From Blastococcus sp. CT_GayMR20 (GTDB taxonomy: Bacteria > Actinomycetota > Actinomycetes > Mycobacteriales > Geodermatophilaceae), in contig NZ_SPQM01000022.1 in assembly GCF_004570345.1 (NCBI RefSeq), forward strand, positions 1 to 46,071: a stretch of DNA of 46,071 nucleotides. Direction: 5' to 3'. Under the pieces are notes generated by a model. The model was not told where the DNA came from, ran no database searches, and was given only the letters and a program-made list of their open reading frames with translations. A program made the position numbers and the translations under genes. Below, one piece after another: positions 15,428-27,712 of this stretch. The stretch's first letter is position 1; every line of letters begins with the position of its first letter.

Positions 15428-16450
15428 TCAGCCCTCGCCGGCGGAGAGACGCACCACCATCTTCCCGGTGTTGCCGCCCCGGAGGAGGTCGAGGAAGGCC
15501 GGAACGGCGTCGTCCAGACCCTCCCGGACGGTCTCCCGGACGACGAGGTCGCCGGAGGTCACCAGCTGGGTCACCTTCGCGACGAAGTCGTCGCGCATGT
15601 CCGCGTGGTCGCCGACGATGAAGCCGCGCAGGCTCAGCTTCTTCGTCACGAGCATGAACATGTTGCGCGGACCGGGCTGCGGCTCGACGGCGTTGTAGCC
15701 CGAGATCGCCCCGCACAGGGCGGCCCGGCCGAACTCCTTGAAGGCGCCGATGGCGGCCTCCAGGTGCTCACCGCCGACGTTGTCGAAGAAGACGTCGATG
15801 CCGCCCGGCGCCGCGGCCGCGAGCTGCTCCGACACCGGCCCGTCGTGGTAGTCGAAGGCCGTCGTGAAGCCGAGCTCCTCGGTCAGCCACCGCACCTTGT
15901 CCGGCGTCCCGGCGCTGCCGATCACCGCCGACGCGCCGTTCAGGCGGGCGAACTGCCCCACCAGGCTGCCGACGGCTCCCGCGGCACCGGAGACGAAGAC
16001 CGCGTCGCCCTCTCGGAACGCCGCCAGCCGGAAGAGGCCGACCCAGGCGGTCAGCCCGGGCATCCCCAGCACGCCGAGGTGGTAGCTGGGCGGGATGCCG
16101 GGCAGTTCCGGGAGCACGCGGACGTGCCGGGCGTCGAGAACGGCGACGTCGCGCCAGGCGGCGTCGGCCAGCACCAGGGAGCCCTCGGGGACGGCGGGGG
16201 AGCGCGAGTCGACCACCCGGCCGACGGCGCCGCCCTTCATGGTCTCGCCGACCTCCCAGGCCGTCGCGTAGGACTTCCCCGCGTTCATCCGCCCGCGCAT
16301 GTACGGGTCGACCGACATCGCGAGCATCCGGACCACGATCTGCCCCTCGACCGGGTCGGGACGCTCCTGCTCGACGAGCCGGAAGTCCTCGGGGGTGGGC
16401 TCGCCGTGCGGACGGGCCGCCAGCTGCCATTCGCGGGTCCTCAGGGTCAT
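15428..16450 (-). CDS. NADP-dependent MDR oxidoreductase (CurA/LTB4DH-like)
   Basis: A zinc-free medium-chain reductase (340 aa) of the leukotriene B4 12-hydroxydehydrogenase / curcumin reductase group, which reduces C=C bonds of enones with NADPH. Motifs are [11 protein letters not shown] near the N terminus, the nucleotide-binding [14 protein letters not shown] (around 153-166), [25 protein letters not shown] and the C-terminal [10 protein letters not shown], all typical. It lacks the zinc-binding cysteines of alcohol dehydrogenases. First gene of a likely three-gene unit; divergent from msrA by 68 bp. Substrate unknown. Confidence 0.9.
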   Translation of the reverse strand: MTLRTREWQLAARPHGEPTPEDFRLVEQERPDPVEGQIVVRMLAMSVDPYMRGRMNAGKSYATAWEVGETMKGGAVGRVVDSRSPAVPEGSLVLADAAWRDVAVLDARHVRVLPELPGIPPSYHLGVLGMPGLTAWVGLFRLAAFREGDAVFVSGAAGAVGSLVGQFARLNGASAVIGSAGTPDKVRWLTEELGFTTAFDYHDGPVSEQLAAAAPGGIDVFFDNVGGEHLEAAIGAFKEFGRAALCGAISGYNAVEPQPGPRNMFMLVTKKLSLRGFIVGDHADMRDDFVAKVTQLVTSGDLVVRETVREGLDDAVPAFLDLLRGGNTGKMVVRLSAGEG

Positions 16451-16506
16451 GCTCCCGATCCTGCTCCGCTCGCCTCGCGGGTGCCGGGCGGGTTGCGGCC
16501 CCGGCC

Positions 16507-16512
16507 TACGCT
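16507..16512 (+). promoter_or_regulatory. -10 box for leaderless msrA
   Basis: TACGCT followed by exactly 6 nt and the ATG at 16519. It repeats the TAnnnT-6-start arrangement seen at 315, 5883 and 12730. Confidence 0.5.
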
Positions 16513-16518
16513 CGGAGC

Positions 16519-17172
16519 ATGTTGTTCTCCCGCTTCAAGACGCAGGCGGTCACCGCTGAGGACGCGCTGCCCGGCCGCCCCGACCCGCTGCCGCACGTGC
16601 CCGAGGTCCACGCCGTCAACGGCAACCGCATCCAGCCGCCGTTCCCCGAGGGCTTGCAGACCGCCGTCTTCGGCGCCGGCTGCTTCTGGGGCGTGGAGAA
16701 GGTCTTCTGGGAGACCCCCGGCATCTACTCCACCGCGGCTGGCTACGCCGGTGGCTACACCCCCAACCCGACGTACGAGGAGGTCTGCTCGGCGCGCACC
16801 GGGCACACCGAGGCCGTCCTGGTCGTCTTCGACCCGGCGGTCATCTCCTACGAGCAGCTGCTGAAGGTGTTCTGGGAGGACCACGACCCGACGCAGGGCA
16901 TGCGGCAGGGCAACGACATCGGCACCCAGTACCGCTCGGCGATCTACTACTCCTCGCCCGAGCAGGAGAAGGCCGCCCGGGCCACGGGGGACGCCTACCA
17001 GGAGCGGCTCACGGCGGCCGGCTACGGCGACATCACCACCGAGATCGCTCCGCTGGGCCAGTTCTTCTACGCCGAGGACTACCACCAGCAGTACCTCTAC
17101 AAGGTGCCGAACGGCTACTGCCCCGTGCACTCGACGGGCGTCTCCTGCCCGGTCGGCCTGCCGGGAGTGTGA
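16519..17172 (+). CDS. msrA: Peptide-methionine (S)-S-oxide reductase MsrA
   Basis: Repairs oxidised methionine (S-sulfoxide) in proteins with thioredoxin as reductant. The 217-aa length and N-terminal extension match the Escherichia coli type. The catalytic motif is [13 protein letters not shown] (Cys55), followed by [54 protein letters not shown] and YHQQYL. C-terminal Cys residues in [12 protein letters not shown] supply resolving thiols. Leaderless start at 16519. Confidence 0.96.
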   Translation: MLFSRFKTQAVTAEDALPGRPDPLPHVPEVHAVNGNRIQPPFPEGLQTAVFGAGCFWGVEKVFWETPGIYSTAAGYAGGYTPNPTYEEVCSARTGHTEAVLVVFDPAVISYEQLLKVFWEDHDPTQGMRQGNDIGTQYRSAIYYSSPEQEKAARATGDAYQERLTAAGYGDITTEIAPLGQFFYAEDYHQQYLYKVPNGYCPVHSTGVSCPVGLPGV

Positions 17173-17236
17173 CAGAGGACCACCGTTCCCCCCACGCCTC
17201 GCAGGCTCGGCGCGGGCCCCTGAACGATGGCCGGAC

Positions 17237-18361
17237 GTGAAGGACACAACCGACTTCTTCGGGCTCATCCGGAGGGCGCCGGACGTCGAGGCGCCGGAGC
17301 TGGTCGCCGTCGATGCGACCGACCGGCTGCTGCTCGACGAGGCGGCGGCCGCCCTGGCGCTGTGCGGGCCCGGTGAGGTCGCCGTCGTCGACGACGGCTA
17401 CGGGGCGTTGACCCTCGGGGCGGTGGCCCTGCACGGTGCGTCCGACGTGCGGGTGTCCCAGGACCTCCTGGTCGGGGAACTGGCGCTGGCCCGCAACGCC
17501 GAGCGCACCGGGCTGGCCGGCACGTACCGGTCGCTCGCGCTCGGACCGGAGCTGGTCCGGGGCGCGCGCGTGGTGCTGATCCAGGCGCCCAAGGCCCTGG
17601 ATGCGCTGCGCGAGATCGCCGAGGTCGTCGCCGCCTCCGCCGCGCCCGACGTCACCGTGCTGGTGGGCGGCCGGGTCAAGCACATGACGCACGGGATGAA
17701 CGACGTCCTGCGGGCGTCCTTCGCCGACGTCTCGGCCACCCTGGCCCGGCAGAAGTCGCGCGTGCTGGTCGCCCGCGGGCCGGAGCCGGCACCCCCGACC
17801 TTCCCGCGACGGCAGCGGCATGCCGACCTCGGGCTGACCGTCTGCGCGCACGGCGCGGCGTTCGCCGGCACGAAGATCGACATCGGCACGCGGACCCTGC
17901 TGGGCTCGCTCGACCGGATGGCGCCGGTTCCCACGGCGTTGGACCTCGGCTGCGGCACCGGCGTGCTGGCGGTGGCCCTGGCTCGCAGCCGGCCGGACCT
18001 GACCGTGCTCGCCGCCGACCAGTCGGCCGCGGCCGTCGCGTCGGCCGAGGCGACCGTGGCCGCGAACGGCCTGACGGACCGGATCACGGTGCTGCGGGAC
18101 GACGCGGCCGCGTCCGTACCGGACGGCAGCGTCGACCTCGTCGTCTGCAACCCGCCGTTCCACGTCGGCGCGGCCGTGGTCACCACCGCGGCCGACCGGC
18201 TGTTCGCCGCCGCCGGCCGGGTGCTGCGCCCGGGCGGGGAGTTCTGGACCGTCTACAACAGCGCGCTGCGCTACAAGCCGACGCTGACCCGGCTGGTGGG
18301 GCCCACCCGCGTCGCGGACCAGAGCCCGAAGTTCACGGTCACGGTCTCCACGCGCCGCTGA
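17237..18361 (+). CDS. RsmC/RlmG-like class I SAM methyltransferase
   Basis: A 374-aa protein with a degenerate N-terminal methyltransferase-like half (about 1-190) and a catalytic C-terminal half. It has motif I LDLGCGTGVLAVALA (Asp236 region) and the N6/N2-guanine-type motif IV CNPPFHVG (Asn305). This two-domain layout with NPPFH is that of RsmC and RlmG, which methylate guanine N2 in 16S G1207 or 23S G1835. The exact target is not decidable here. The GTG at 17237 follows msrA by 64 bp in the same direction. Confidence 0.85.
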   Translation: MKDTTDFFGLIRRAPDVEAPELVAVDATDRLLLDEAAAALALCGPGEVAVVDDGYGALTLGAVALHGASDVRVSQDLLVGELALARNAERTGLAGTYRSLALGPELVRGARVVLIQAPKALDALREIAEVVAASAAPDVTVLVGGRVKHMTHGMNDVLRASFADVSATLARQKSRVLVARGPEPAPPTFPRRQRHADLGLTVCAHGAAFAGTKIDIGTRTLLGSLDRMAPVPTALDLGCGTGVLAVALARSRPDLTVLAADQSAAAVASAEATVAANGLTDRITVLRDDAAASVPDGSVDLVVCNPPFHVGAAVVTTAADRLFAAAGRVLRPGGEFWTVYNSALRYKPTLTRLVGPTRVADQSPKFTVTVSTRR

Positions 18362-18405
18362 GGCTCGCCCTCGCCTCGGCGTCTCGGTCACCGGAACGGA
18401 AGAGA

Positions 18406-18433
18406 CTCAACCTTCAAGAATTTTCCGCTGTAG
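18406..18433 (+). promoter_or_regulatory. Candidate motility-type promoter before the chemotaxis gene
   Basis: A locally A/T-rich stretch, unusual in this DNA: ctcaa, 15 nt, then cgctgtag. The spacing resembles sigma-28 (FliA) promoters, but the -10 half fits poorly. Confidence 0.25.
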
Positions 18434-18464
18434 TCGCTCCACCTTCCGGCCGTAAGTCCGGTCA

Positions 18465-18484
18465 GCGGTGACAGTCGTCACCGC
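18465..18484 (+). promoter_or_regulatory. Perfect 8-bp hairpin in the chemotaxis gene leader
   Basis: gcggtgac-agtc-gtcaccgc, a perfect inverted repeat with a 4-nt loop, ends 26 bp before the ATG at 18511. It could be an RNA tetraloop hairpin in the 5' leader or a DNA operator. Confidence 0.5.
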
Positions 18485-18510
18485 CGGCCTCCCGGTTCTG
18501 GAGCACTCGC

Positions 18511-20097
18511 ATGTCGAGCAACGTCTGGTCCGACCGCCCGCTGGGCGTCAAGCTGTCCGCCCTCGTCGGGGTCGGCGCCGTCTCGCTGTCGGTCTTCACC
18601 GTCATCACCGTGCAGGCGCTCCAAGGCACCGGTGAGACGGCCGACGAACTCCTCGCCAGCTCCGAGGGCACGGAGGACGTGCTGCTCGCCGACATGATGC
18701 ACGACGCCGTCCGGGGCGACGTCCTCCAGGCGCTGGTCAGTGGAGGGCAGGGCCCGCTCTACGCGGGCGCCCAGGCCGATCTGGCCGAGCACGACGAGTT
18801 CTTCCGCACGATCCTCGCTGAGGTCGTCGCCGACGACCTGAGCCCCGAGGTCGACGCCGCGGTGGCGGAGGTGACACCGGCGGTCGAGGCCTACCTCGCC
18901 ACGGCTCAGGACATCGTGACCACCGCCGGGGTCAACGCCGCCCGGGCGAACGAGGCCTATCCGCAGTTCGCCTCCGACTTCGCCGTCCTCGAGGACGAGC
19001 TGCCCAAGCTGGGCGACGCCGTCGCCGCCTTCGGCGAGGAGGCCGCCGCGCACTCGGAGGCCCAGCGTGGCACCGCCATGACCCTCGCACTCGCCGTCGC
19101 CGCCGCCGGCATGGTGCTGCTCTGCCTCCTCGGCTGGGTCATCACCCGCTCGGTCGTCCGCCCGATCCGCCGGGTCGCCGCCGTCCTCGACGGTCTGGCC
19201 GACGGCGACCTGACCGGCACGGCCGGGGTCCAGAGCAGGGACGAGGTCGGGCGGATGGCCGCCTCGCTCGAGTCCTCCATGACGAACATGCGCACGGTCA
19301 TGACGGCGATCGGTGACAGCTCCACCACCCTCGCCTCGGCGACCGAACAGCTGTCCGCGAGCGCCCAGGACATGGCCCGGCTCGCCGACGAGTCGTCGGT
19401 GCAGAGCAGCGTCGTCGCCAGCGCCGCCGTCCAGGTGTCGAGCAACGTGCAGACCGTGTCGGCGGGCTCCGAGCAGATGGGGGCCTCCATCCGGGAGATC
19501 GCCCAGAACGCCTCCGAGGTCTCCCGTGTGGCGGGGCAGGCGGTCACCGCCGCCGACGCGACCACCGCGACCGTGGCCAAACTGGGCGAGTCGTCGCTGG
19601 AGATCGCCAGCGTCGTCAAGGTCATCACGAGCATCGCCGAGCAGACCAACCTGCTCGCGCTGAACGCGACGATCGAGGCGGCCCGGGCGGGCGAGGCCGG
19701 CAAGGGGTTCGCCGTCGTCGCCAATGAGGTCAAGGAGCTGGCCCAGGAGACCGCGAAGGCGACCGAGGACATCTCCAAGCGGGTCGAGGCGATCCAGAAC
19801 GACACCCAGGGCGCGGTGCGCGCCATCGGTGAGATCTCCTCGATCATCGGTCTGATCAACGACTCCCAGAGCACCATCGCCGCCGCCGTCGAGGAGCAGA
19901 CCGCCACGACGACGGAGATGAACCGCAACGTCGCCGAGGCGGCGCACTCGGCCAGCCAGATCGCGGAGAACATCGACGCGGTCGCGGCGGCCACCAGCTC
20001 CACGACCAGCGCGATGAACGACGCGCAGGCCGCCATCGACGAGGTGGCCCGCATGGCCACCTCGCTCCACAGCTCGGTCGCGAAGTTCCGGTACTGA
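18511..20097 (+). CDS. Methyl-accepting chemotaxis protein
   Basis: A transmembrane chemoreceptor (528 aa). TM1 is at about 13-35, followed by an extracytoplasmic helical sensor region (about 36-187) with many acidic residues, TM2 (about 188-210), HAMP (about 211-265, [20 protein letters not shown]) and a cytoplasmic signalling domain. The hairpin tip is [20 protein letters not shown] (from Glu377), followed by [15 protein letters not shown]. The 4-helix-bundle-type sensor suggests a small-molecule ligand, unidentified. It implies a motile, flagellated host. The ATG has ggag 8 nt upstream. Confidence 0.95.
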   Translation: MSSNVWSDRPLGVKLSALVGVGAVSLSVFTVITVQALQGTGETADELLASSEGTEDVLLADMMHDAVRGDVLQALVSGGQGPLYAGAQADLAEHDEFFRTILAEVVADDLSPEVDAAVAEVTPAVEAYLATAQDIVTTAGVNAARANEAYPQFASDFAVLEDELPKLGDAVAAFGEEAAAHSEAQRGTAMTLALAVAAAGMVLLCLLGWVITRSVVRPIRRVAAVLDGLADGDLTGTAGVQSRDEVGRMAASLESSMTNMRTVMTAIGDSSTTLASATEQLSASAQDMARLADESSVQSSVVASAAVQVSSNVQTVSAGSEQMGASIREIAQNASEVSRVAGQAVTAADATTATVAKLGESSLEIASVVKVITSIAEQTNLLALNATIEAARAGEAGKGFAVVANEVKELAQETAKATEDISKRVEAIQNDTQGAVRAIGEISSIIGLINDSQSTIAAAVEEQTATTTEMNRNVAEAAHSASQIAENIDAVAAATSSTTSAMNDAQAAIDEVARMATSLHSSVAKFRY

Positions 20098-20124
20098 CGC
20101 GCTATCGGAGCGGCCTCGAGGGGA

Positions 20125-20160
20125 CGGCGGCGGTGGGGGGCTTCCCACCGCCGCCGCTTT
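20125..20160 (+). terminator. Strong intrinsic terminator of the chemotaxis gene
   Basis: A 13-bp perfect stem, cggcggcggtggg (20125-20137) with cccaccgccgccg (20144-20156), around a 6-nt loop, followed by cttt. It starts 27 bp after the stop codon. The T run is short, as is usual in high-GC actinobacteria. Confidence 0.8.
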
Positions 20161-20301
20161 CCGTTCCCGGCCGGGTGCTGAGTTCCTGACGCATGTGACG
20201 GCGTGTCGGGCAGGTGTCGCGACGACTGCTCATCACCCGGCTGGACGGTGCAGCGCGTTCGCACTGGGCAGAGGCGGCCGGGGCGGGGCAGTCTCGGCAC
20301 C

Positions 20302-20769
20302 ATGACGCGCTCGCTCGGATCCGTGCTCCGGAAGCTCCGGCCGTGGCTGGTCGGCTGGTTCGCCTTCCAGGCGGTGGTAGCGGCCGCCGGCCGGCTGACG
20401 GCCTGGCGGAAGAACGAGGGCGACGAGTCCTCGACCAGCATCCGGCGGGTGCTGACCCACTACGGGCTGGAGCTGCACCCGCGCAACCCGGCGCTCTCCC
20501 GGCTGCGCGTCGACCTGGCGATGTCCGGCGCCGAGATCGATCTGACCGGGATCCCGCAGCCGGCCGACGGCATCGACCTCACCCTGCGCGTGCTGATGGG
20601 CGGCGTCGCGGTGCGGGTGCCGGCCGACTGGCGGGTGTGGTGGCGGTTCCGCGGCGTCGGGGGCATGGGCGGGGACGGCGTCGTGGCGCGCACGCACGAC
20701 GAGCACTCGGCCGATCTGCGGATCTACGCCGACGTCCTGCTCGGCGGCATCGGTGTCGAGGCAGGCTGA
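20302..20769 (+). CDS. Hypothetical membrane-anchored protein, LiaF C-terminal-like
   Basis: A 155-aa protein. A basic N terminus and a short hydrophobic helix (about 12-30, WLVGWFAFQAVVAAAG) precede a soluble domain with LMGGVAVRVPADWRVWWRFR, then a Gly-rich turn and LLGGIGVEAG. The GG-V-x-V-x-VP-x-x-W pattern resembles the beta-repeat domain of LiaF-like cell-envelope response proteins. The match is from memory and weak, so the function is open. The stop is 2 bp from the convergent urate oxidase stop. Confidence 0.7.
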   Translation: MTRSLGSVLRKLRPWLVGWFAFQAVVAAAGRLTAWRKNEGDESSTSIRRVLTHYGLELHPRNPALSRLRVDLAMSGAEIDLTGIPQPADGIDLTLRVLMGGVAVRVPADWRVWWRFRGVGGMGGDGVVARTHDEHSADLRIYADVLLGGIGVEAG

Positions 20770-20771
20770 GC

Positions 20772-21662
20772 TCAGCAGAAGCCGGGCGTCCCCAGCCACG
20801 CGACCTCGGCCGGCGGGACGTCGTCCCGCAGCACGGCGCCCTCGATCAGCCCGTAGGGCCGGTCGTCGGCGTGGTAGACGACGTCCGGGTTGTCCAGTCC
20901 GTACGCGGACAGGTCCTGCAGGAAGTGGTGCCTGTTCGGCATCGACATCCGGATCTCCGCCACGTCCGGGCACCGCTCCAGCACGGCCTCGCCCATGGCG
21001 TACAGGGACTGCTGCAGCGCCAGGGAGTGCGTCGTCGCGAACGTCTCCAGCAGCGCCGTCCGGACAGCGGTGAACGCGGCGTCGAAGTCGACGTCGGTGC
21101 CCAGGTAGCGCCACCGGGCGGTCACCGCGGTGGCCAGGATCCGGTCGTGCGTCTCGGCCAGCGTGGTGTACCGGTCGCGCGGAAAGCCCCAGAACTCCGA
21201 GCCCGTGGTCTTGAGGACGACGAGATCGCCGATCCCGGCCAGCACGTGCGCGTCGGCGCCGTCCACCGTGACCACGGCGGTCCGGACCTCGGCGCCGGCC
21301 TTGCGGAAGGAGTGGTCGTGCTCCGTGCCGCCGACGGAGATCCGCTCCCAGCCGTAGGACTCCACGGCCACCCGGGCGCCGGTGATCCAGTCGTAGGAGC
21401 CGGCGAAGTGCCGGGCCAGCCGCAGTCCGAACTCCTCGGGCGTCCCCACGCCGTCGCGGGCGAACGCGAAGACGGTGTTCTTCTGCGCGTCGGTCGTCAG
21501 CACGTGGCCGTTGTCGCCGGCGGTGTGCGCGGCCGCGAAGTCCCCGCGCAGGCTGGAGCTGACATTGAGGTCGACCAGCGTGTGCCGGGGGGAGCTCCGG
21601 TCGACCGCGACGACGCGGACCTCCGCCTTCCCGTACTGGTTGGGGCCGAGCACGATCGCCAT
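20772..21662 (-). CDS. uox: Urate oxidase (uricase)
   Basis: A cofactor-free enzyme oxidising urate to 5-hydroxyisourate with release of hydrogen peroxide (296 aa, normal length). Key motifs are NQYGKAEVRVV (Lys12, the catalytic-type lysine), TTDAQKNTVFAFA (Thr57-Asp58, in the canonical positions), SGARV-type ITGARVAVE, and RMSMPNRHHF with the active-site His. AGGAGG lies 8 nt before the ATG at 21662; the longer frame to 21731 is not needed. It is 75 bp downstream of the UvrA-like gene on the same strand. No HIU hydrolase or OHCU decarboxylase gene is adjacent. Confidence 0.95.
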   Translation of the reverse strand: MAIVLGPNQYGKAEVRVVAVDRSSPRHTLVDLNVSSSLRGDFAAAHTAGDNGHVLTTDAQKNTVFAFARDGVGTPEEFGLRLARHFAGSYDWITGARVAVESYGWERISVGGTEHDHSFRKAGAEVRTAVVTVDGADAHVLAGIGDLVVLKTTGSEFWGFPRDRYTTLAETHDRILATAVTARWRYLGTDVDFDAAFTAVRTALLETFATTHSLALQQSLYAMGEAVLERCPDVAEIRMSMPNRHHFLQDLSAYGLDNPDVVYHADDRPYGLIEGAVLRDDVPPAEVAWLGTPGFC

Positions 21663-21737
21663 GTCAGCAGCCTCCTGGGCGCAGATGTCCGGGATGTTGC
21701 ACGTGGAACCGGTCGACTCCGACGGCACCACGAAAGG

Positions 21738-24336
<2,599 letters not shown>

Positions 24337-24411
24337 CCTTTCGTGGTGCCGTCGGAGTCGACCGGTTCCACGTGCAACATCCCGGACATCTGCGCCCAGG
24401 AGGCTGCTGAC

Positions 24412-25302
24412 ATGGCGATCGTGCTCGGCCCCAACCAGTACGGGAAGGCGGAGGTCCGCGTCGTCGCGGTCGACCGGAGCTCCCCCCGGCACACGCTGGT
24501 CGACCTCAATGTCAGCTCCAGCCTGCGCGGGGACTTCGCGGCCGCGCACACCGCCGGCGACAACGGCCACGTGCTGACGACCGACGCGCAGAAGAACACC
24601 GTCTTCGCGTTCGCCCGCGACGGCGTGGGGACGCCCGAGGAGTTCGGACTGCGGCTGGCCCGGCACTTCGCCGGCTCCTACGACTGGATCACCGGCGCCC
24701 GGGTGGCCGTGGAGTCCTACGGCTGGGAGCGGATCTCCGTCGGCGGCACGGAGCACGACCACTCCTTCCGCAAGGCCGGCGCCGAGGTCCGGACCGCCGT
24801 GGTCACGGTGGACGGCGCCGACGCGCACGTGCTGGCCGGGATCGGCGATCTCGTCGTCCTCAAGACCACGGGCTCGGAGTTCTGGGGCTTTCCGCGCGAC
24901 CGGTACACCACGCTGGCCGAGACGCACGACCGGATCCTGGCCACCGCGGTGACCGCCCGGTGGCGCTACCTGGGCACCGACGTCGACTTCGACGCCGCGT
25001 TCACCGCTGTCCGGACGGCGCTGCTGGAGACGTTCGCGACGACGCACTCCCTGGCGCTGCAGCAGTCCCTGTACGCCATGGGCGAGGCCGTGCTGGAGCG
25101 GTGCCCGGACGTGGCGGAGATCCGGATGTCGATGCCGAACAGGCACCACTTCCTGCAGGACCTGTCCGCGTACGGACTGGACAACCCGGACGTCGTCTAC
25201 CACGCCGACGACCGGCCCTACGGGCTGATCGAGGGCGCCGTGCTGCGGGACGACGTCCCGCCGGCCGAGGTCGCGTGGCTGGGGACGCCCGGCTTCTGCT
25301 GA
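24412..25302 (+). CDS. uox: Urate oxidase (mirror copy)
   Basis: Identical mirror of 20772-21662: 296 aa, Lys12, Thr57-Asp58 and the MPNRHHF histidine intact, AGGAGG at 24398-24403. It follows the right UvrA-like copy by 75 bp on the same strand, so in this orientation the native gene order UvrA-like then uricase is preserved. Confidence 0.95.
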   Translation: MAIVLGPNQYGKAEVRVVAVDRSSPRHTLVDLNVSSSLRGDFAAAHTAGDNGHVLTTDAQKNTVFAFARDGVGTPEEFGLRLARHFAGSYDWITGARVAVESYGWERISVGGTEHDHSFRKAGAEVRTAVVTVDGADAHVLAGIGDLVVLKTTGSEFWGFPRDRYTTLAETHDRILATAVTARWRYLGTDVDFDAAFTAVRTALLETFATTHSLALQQSLYAMGEAVLERCPDVAEIRMSMPNRHHFLQDLSAYGLDNPDVVYHADDRPYGLIEGAVLRDDVPPAEVAWLGTPGFC

Positions 25303-25304
25303 GC

Positions 25305-25772
25305 TCAGCCTGCCTCGACACCGATGCCGCCGAGCAGGACGTCGGCGTAGATCCGCAGATCGGCCGAGTGCTCGTCGTGCGTGCGCGCCACGACGCCGTC
25401 CCCGCCCATGCCCCCGACGCCGCGGAACCGCCACCACACCCGCCAGTCGGCCGGCACCCGCACCGCGACGCCGCCCATCAGCACGCGCAGGGTGAGGTCG
25501 ATGCCGTCGGCCGGCTGCGGGATCCCGGTCAGATCGATCTCGGCGCCGGACATCGCCAGGTCGACGCGCAGCCGGGAGAGCGCCGGGTTGCGCGGGTGCA
25601 GCTCCAGCCCGTAGTGGGTCAGCACCCGCCGGATGCTGGTCGAGGACTCGTCGCCCTCGTTCTTCCGCCAGGCCGTCAGCCGGCCGGCGGCCGCTACCAC
25701 CGCCTGGAAGGCGAACCAGCCGACCAGCCACGGCCGGAGCTTCCGGAGCACGGATCCGAGCGAGCGCGTCAT
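25305..25772 (-). CDS. Hypothetical LiaF C-terminal-like protein (mirror copy)
   Basis: Identical mirror of 20302-20769: 155 aa, one N-terminal hydrophobic helix and the GGVAVRVPADWRV beta-repeat-like segment. Convergent with the urate oxidase copy. Confidence 0.7.
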   Translation of the reverse strand: MTRSLGSVLRKLRPWLVGWFAFQAVVAAAGRLTAWRKNEGDESSTSIRRVLTHYGLELHPRNPALSRLRVDLAMSGAEIDLTGIPQPADGIDLTLRVLMGGVAVRVPADWRVWWRFRGVGGMGGDGVVARTHDEHSADLRIYADVLLGGIGVEAG

Positions 25773-25913
25773 GGTGCCGAGACTGCCCCGCCCCGGCCGC
25801 CTCTGCCCAGTGCGAACGCGCTGCACCGTCCAGCCGGGTGATGAGCAGTCGTCGCGACACCTGCCCGACACGCCGTCACATGCGTCAGGAACTCAGCACC
25901 CGGCCGGGAACGG

Positions 25914-25949
25914 AAAGCGGCGGCGGTGGGAAGCCCCCCACCGCCGCCG
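25914..25949 (-). terminator. Intrinsic terminator (mirror copy)
   Basis: Mirror of 20125-20160: a 13-bp perfect stem with a 6-nt loop, lying just beyond the 3' end of the chemotaxis receptor gene on the minus strand. Confidence 0.8.
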
Positions 25950-25976
25950 TCCCCTCGAGGCCGCTCCGATAGCGCG

Positions 25977-27563
25977 TCAGTACCGGAACTTCGCGACCGA
26001 GCTGTGGAGCGAGGTGGCCATGCGGGCCACCTCGTCGATGGCGGCCTGCGCGTCGTTCATCGCGCTGGTCGTGGAGCTGGTGGCCGCCGCGACCGCGTCG
26101 ATGTTCTCCGCGATCTGGCTGGCCGAGTGCGCCGCCTCGGCGACGTTGCGGTTCATCTCCGTCGTCGTGGCGGTCTGCTCCTCGACGGCGGCGGCGATGG
26201 TGCTCTGGGAGTCGTTGATCAGACCGATGATCGAGGAGATCTCACCGATGGCGCGCACCGCGCCCTGGGTGTCGTTCTGGATCGCCTCGACCCGCTTGGA
26301 GATGTCCTCGGTCGCCTTCGCGGTCTCCTGGGCCAGCTCCTTGACCTCATTGGCGACGACGGCGAACCCCTTGCCGGCCTCGCCCGCCCGGGCCGCCTCG
26401 ATCGTCGCGTTCAGCGCGAGCAGGTTGGTCTGCTCGGCGATGCTCGTGATGACCTTGACGACGCTGGCGATCTCCAGCGACGACTCGCCCAGTTTGGCCA
26501 CGGTCGCGGTGGTCGCGTCGGCGGCGGTGACCGCCTGCCCCGCCACACGGGAGACCTCGGAGGCGTTCTGGGCGATCTCCCGGATGGAGGCCCCCATCTG
26601 CTCGGAGCCCGCCGACACGGTCTGCACGTTGCTCGACACCTGGACGGCGGCGCTGGCGACGACGCTGCTCTGCACCGACGACTCGTCGGCGAGCCGGGCC
26701 ATGTCCTGGGCGCTCGCGGACAGCTGTTCGGTCGCCGAGGCGAGGGTGGTGGAGCTGTCACCGATCGCCGTCATGACCGTGCGCATGTTCGTCATGGAGG
26801 ACTCGAGCGAGGCGGCCATCCGCCCGACCTCGTCCCTGCTCTGGACCCCGGCCGTGCCGGTCAGGTCGCCGTCGGCCAGACCGTCGAGGACGGCGGCGAC
26901 CCGGCGGATCGGGCGGACGACCGAGCGGGTGATGACCCAGCCGAGGAGGCAGAGCAGCACCATGCCGGCGGCGGCGACGGCGAGTGCGAGGGTCATGGCG
27001 GTGCCACGCTGGGCCTCCGAGTGCGCGGCGGCCTCCTCGCCGAAGGCGGCGACGGCGTCGCCCAGCTTGGGCAGCTCGTCCTCGAGGACGGCGAAGTCGG
27101 AGGCGAACTGCGGATAGGCCTCGTTCGCCCGGGCGGCGTTGACCCCGGCGGTGGTCACGATGTCCTGAGCCGTGGCGAGGTAGGCCTCGACCGCCGGTGT
27201 CACCTCCGCCACCGCGGCGTCGACCTCGGGGCTCAGGTCGTCGGCGACGACCTCAGCGAGGATCGTGCGGAAGAACTCGTCGTGCTCGGCCAGATCGGCC
27301 TGGGCGCCCGCGTAGAGCGGGCCCTGCCCTCCACTGACCAGCGCCTGGAGGACGTCGCCCCGGACGGCGTCGTGCATCATGTCGGCGAGCAGCACGTCCT
27401 CCGTGCCCTCGGAGCTGGCGAGGAGTTCGTCGGCCGTCTCACCGGTGCCTTGGAGCGCCTGCACGGTGATGACGGTGAAGACCGACAGCGAGACGGCGCC
27501 GACCCCGACGAGGGCGGACAGCTTGACGCCCAGCGGGCGGTCGGACCAGACGTTGCTCGACAT
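25977..27563 (-). CDS. Methyl-accepting chemotaxis protein (mirror copy)
   Basis: Identical mirror of 18511-20097: 528 aa with TM1, an extracytoplasmic helical sensor, TM2, HAMP and a signalling hairpin ([16 protein letters not shown]). Confidence 0.95.
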   Translation of the reverse strand: MSSNVWSDRPLGVKLSALVGVGAVSLSVFTVITVQALQGTGETADELLASSEGTEDVLLADMMHDAVRGDVLQALVSGGQGPLYAGAQADLAEHDEFFRTILAEVVADDLSPEVDAAVAEVTPAVEAYLATAQDIVTTAGVNAARANEAYPQFASDFAVLEDELPKLGDAVAAFGEEAAAHSEAQRGTAMTLALAVAAAGMVLLCLLGWVITRSVVRPIRRVAAVLDGLADGDLTGTAGVQSRDEVGRMAASLESSMTNMRTVMTAIGDSSTTLASATEQLSASAQDMARLADESSVQSSVVASAAVQVSSNVQTVSAGSEQMGASIREIAQNASEVSRVAGQAVTAADATTATVAKLGESSLEIASVVKVITSIAEQTNLLALNATIEAARAGEAGKGFAVVANEVKELAQETAKATEDISKRVEAIQNDTQGAVRAIGEISSIIGLINDSQSTIAAAVEEQTATTTEMNRNVAEAAHSASQIAENIDAVAAATSSTTSAMNDAQAAIDEVARMATSLHSSVAKFRY

Positions 27564-27589
27564 GCGAGTGCTCCAGAACCGGGAGGCCG

Positions 27590-27609
27590 GCGGTGACGAC
27601 TGTCACCGC
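27590..27609 (-). promoter_or_regulatory. Leader hairpin of the chemotaxis gene (mirror copy)
   Basis: Mirror of 18465-18484: 8-bp perfect stem and 4-nt loop in the 5' leader of the receptor gene. Confidence 0.5.
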
Positions 27610-27712
27610 TGACCGGACTTACGGCCGGAAGGTGGAGCGACTACAGCGGAAAATTCTTGAAGGTTGAGTCTCTTCCGTTCCGGTGACCGAGACGCCGAGG
27701 CGAGGGCGAGCC

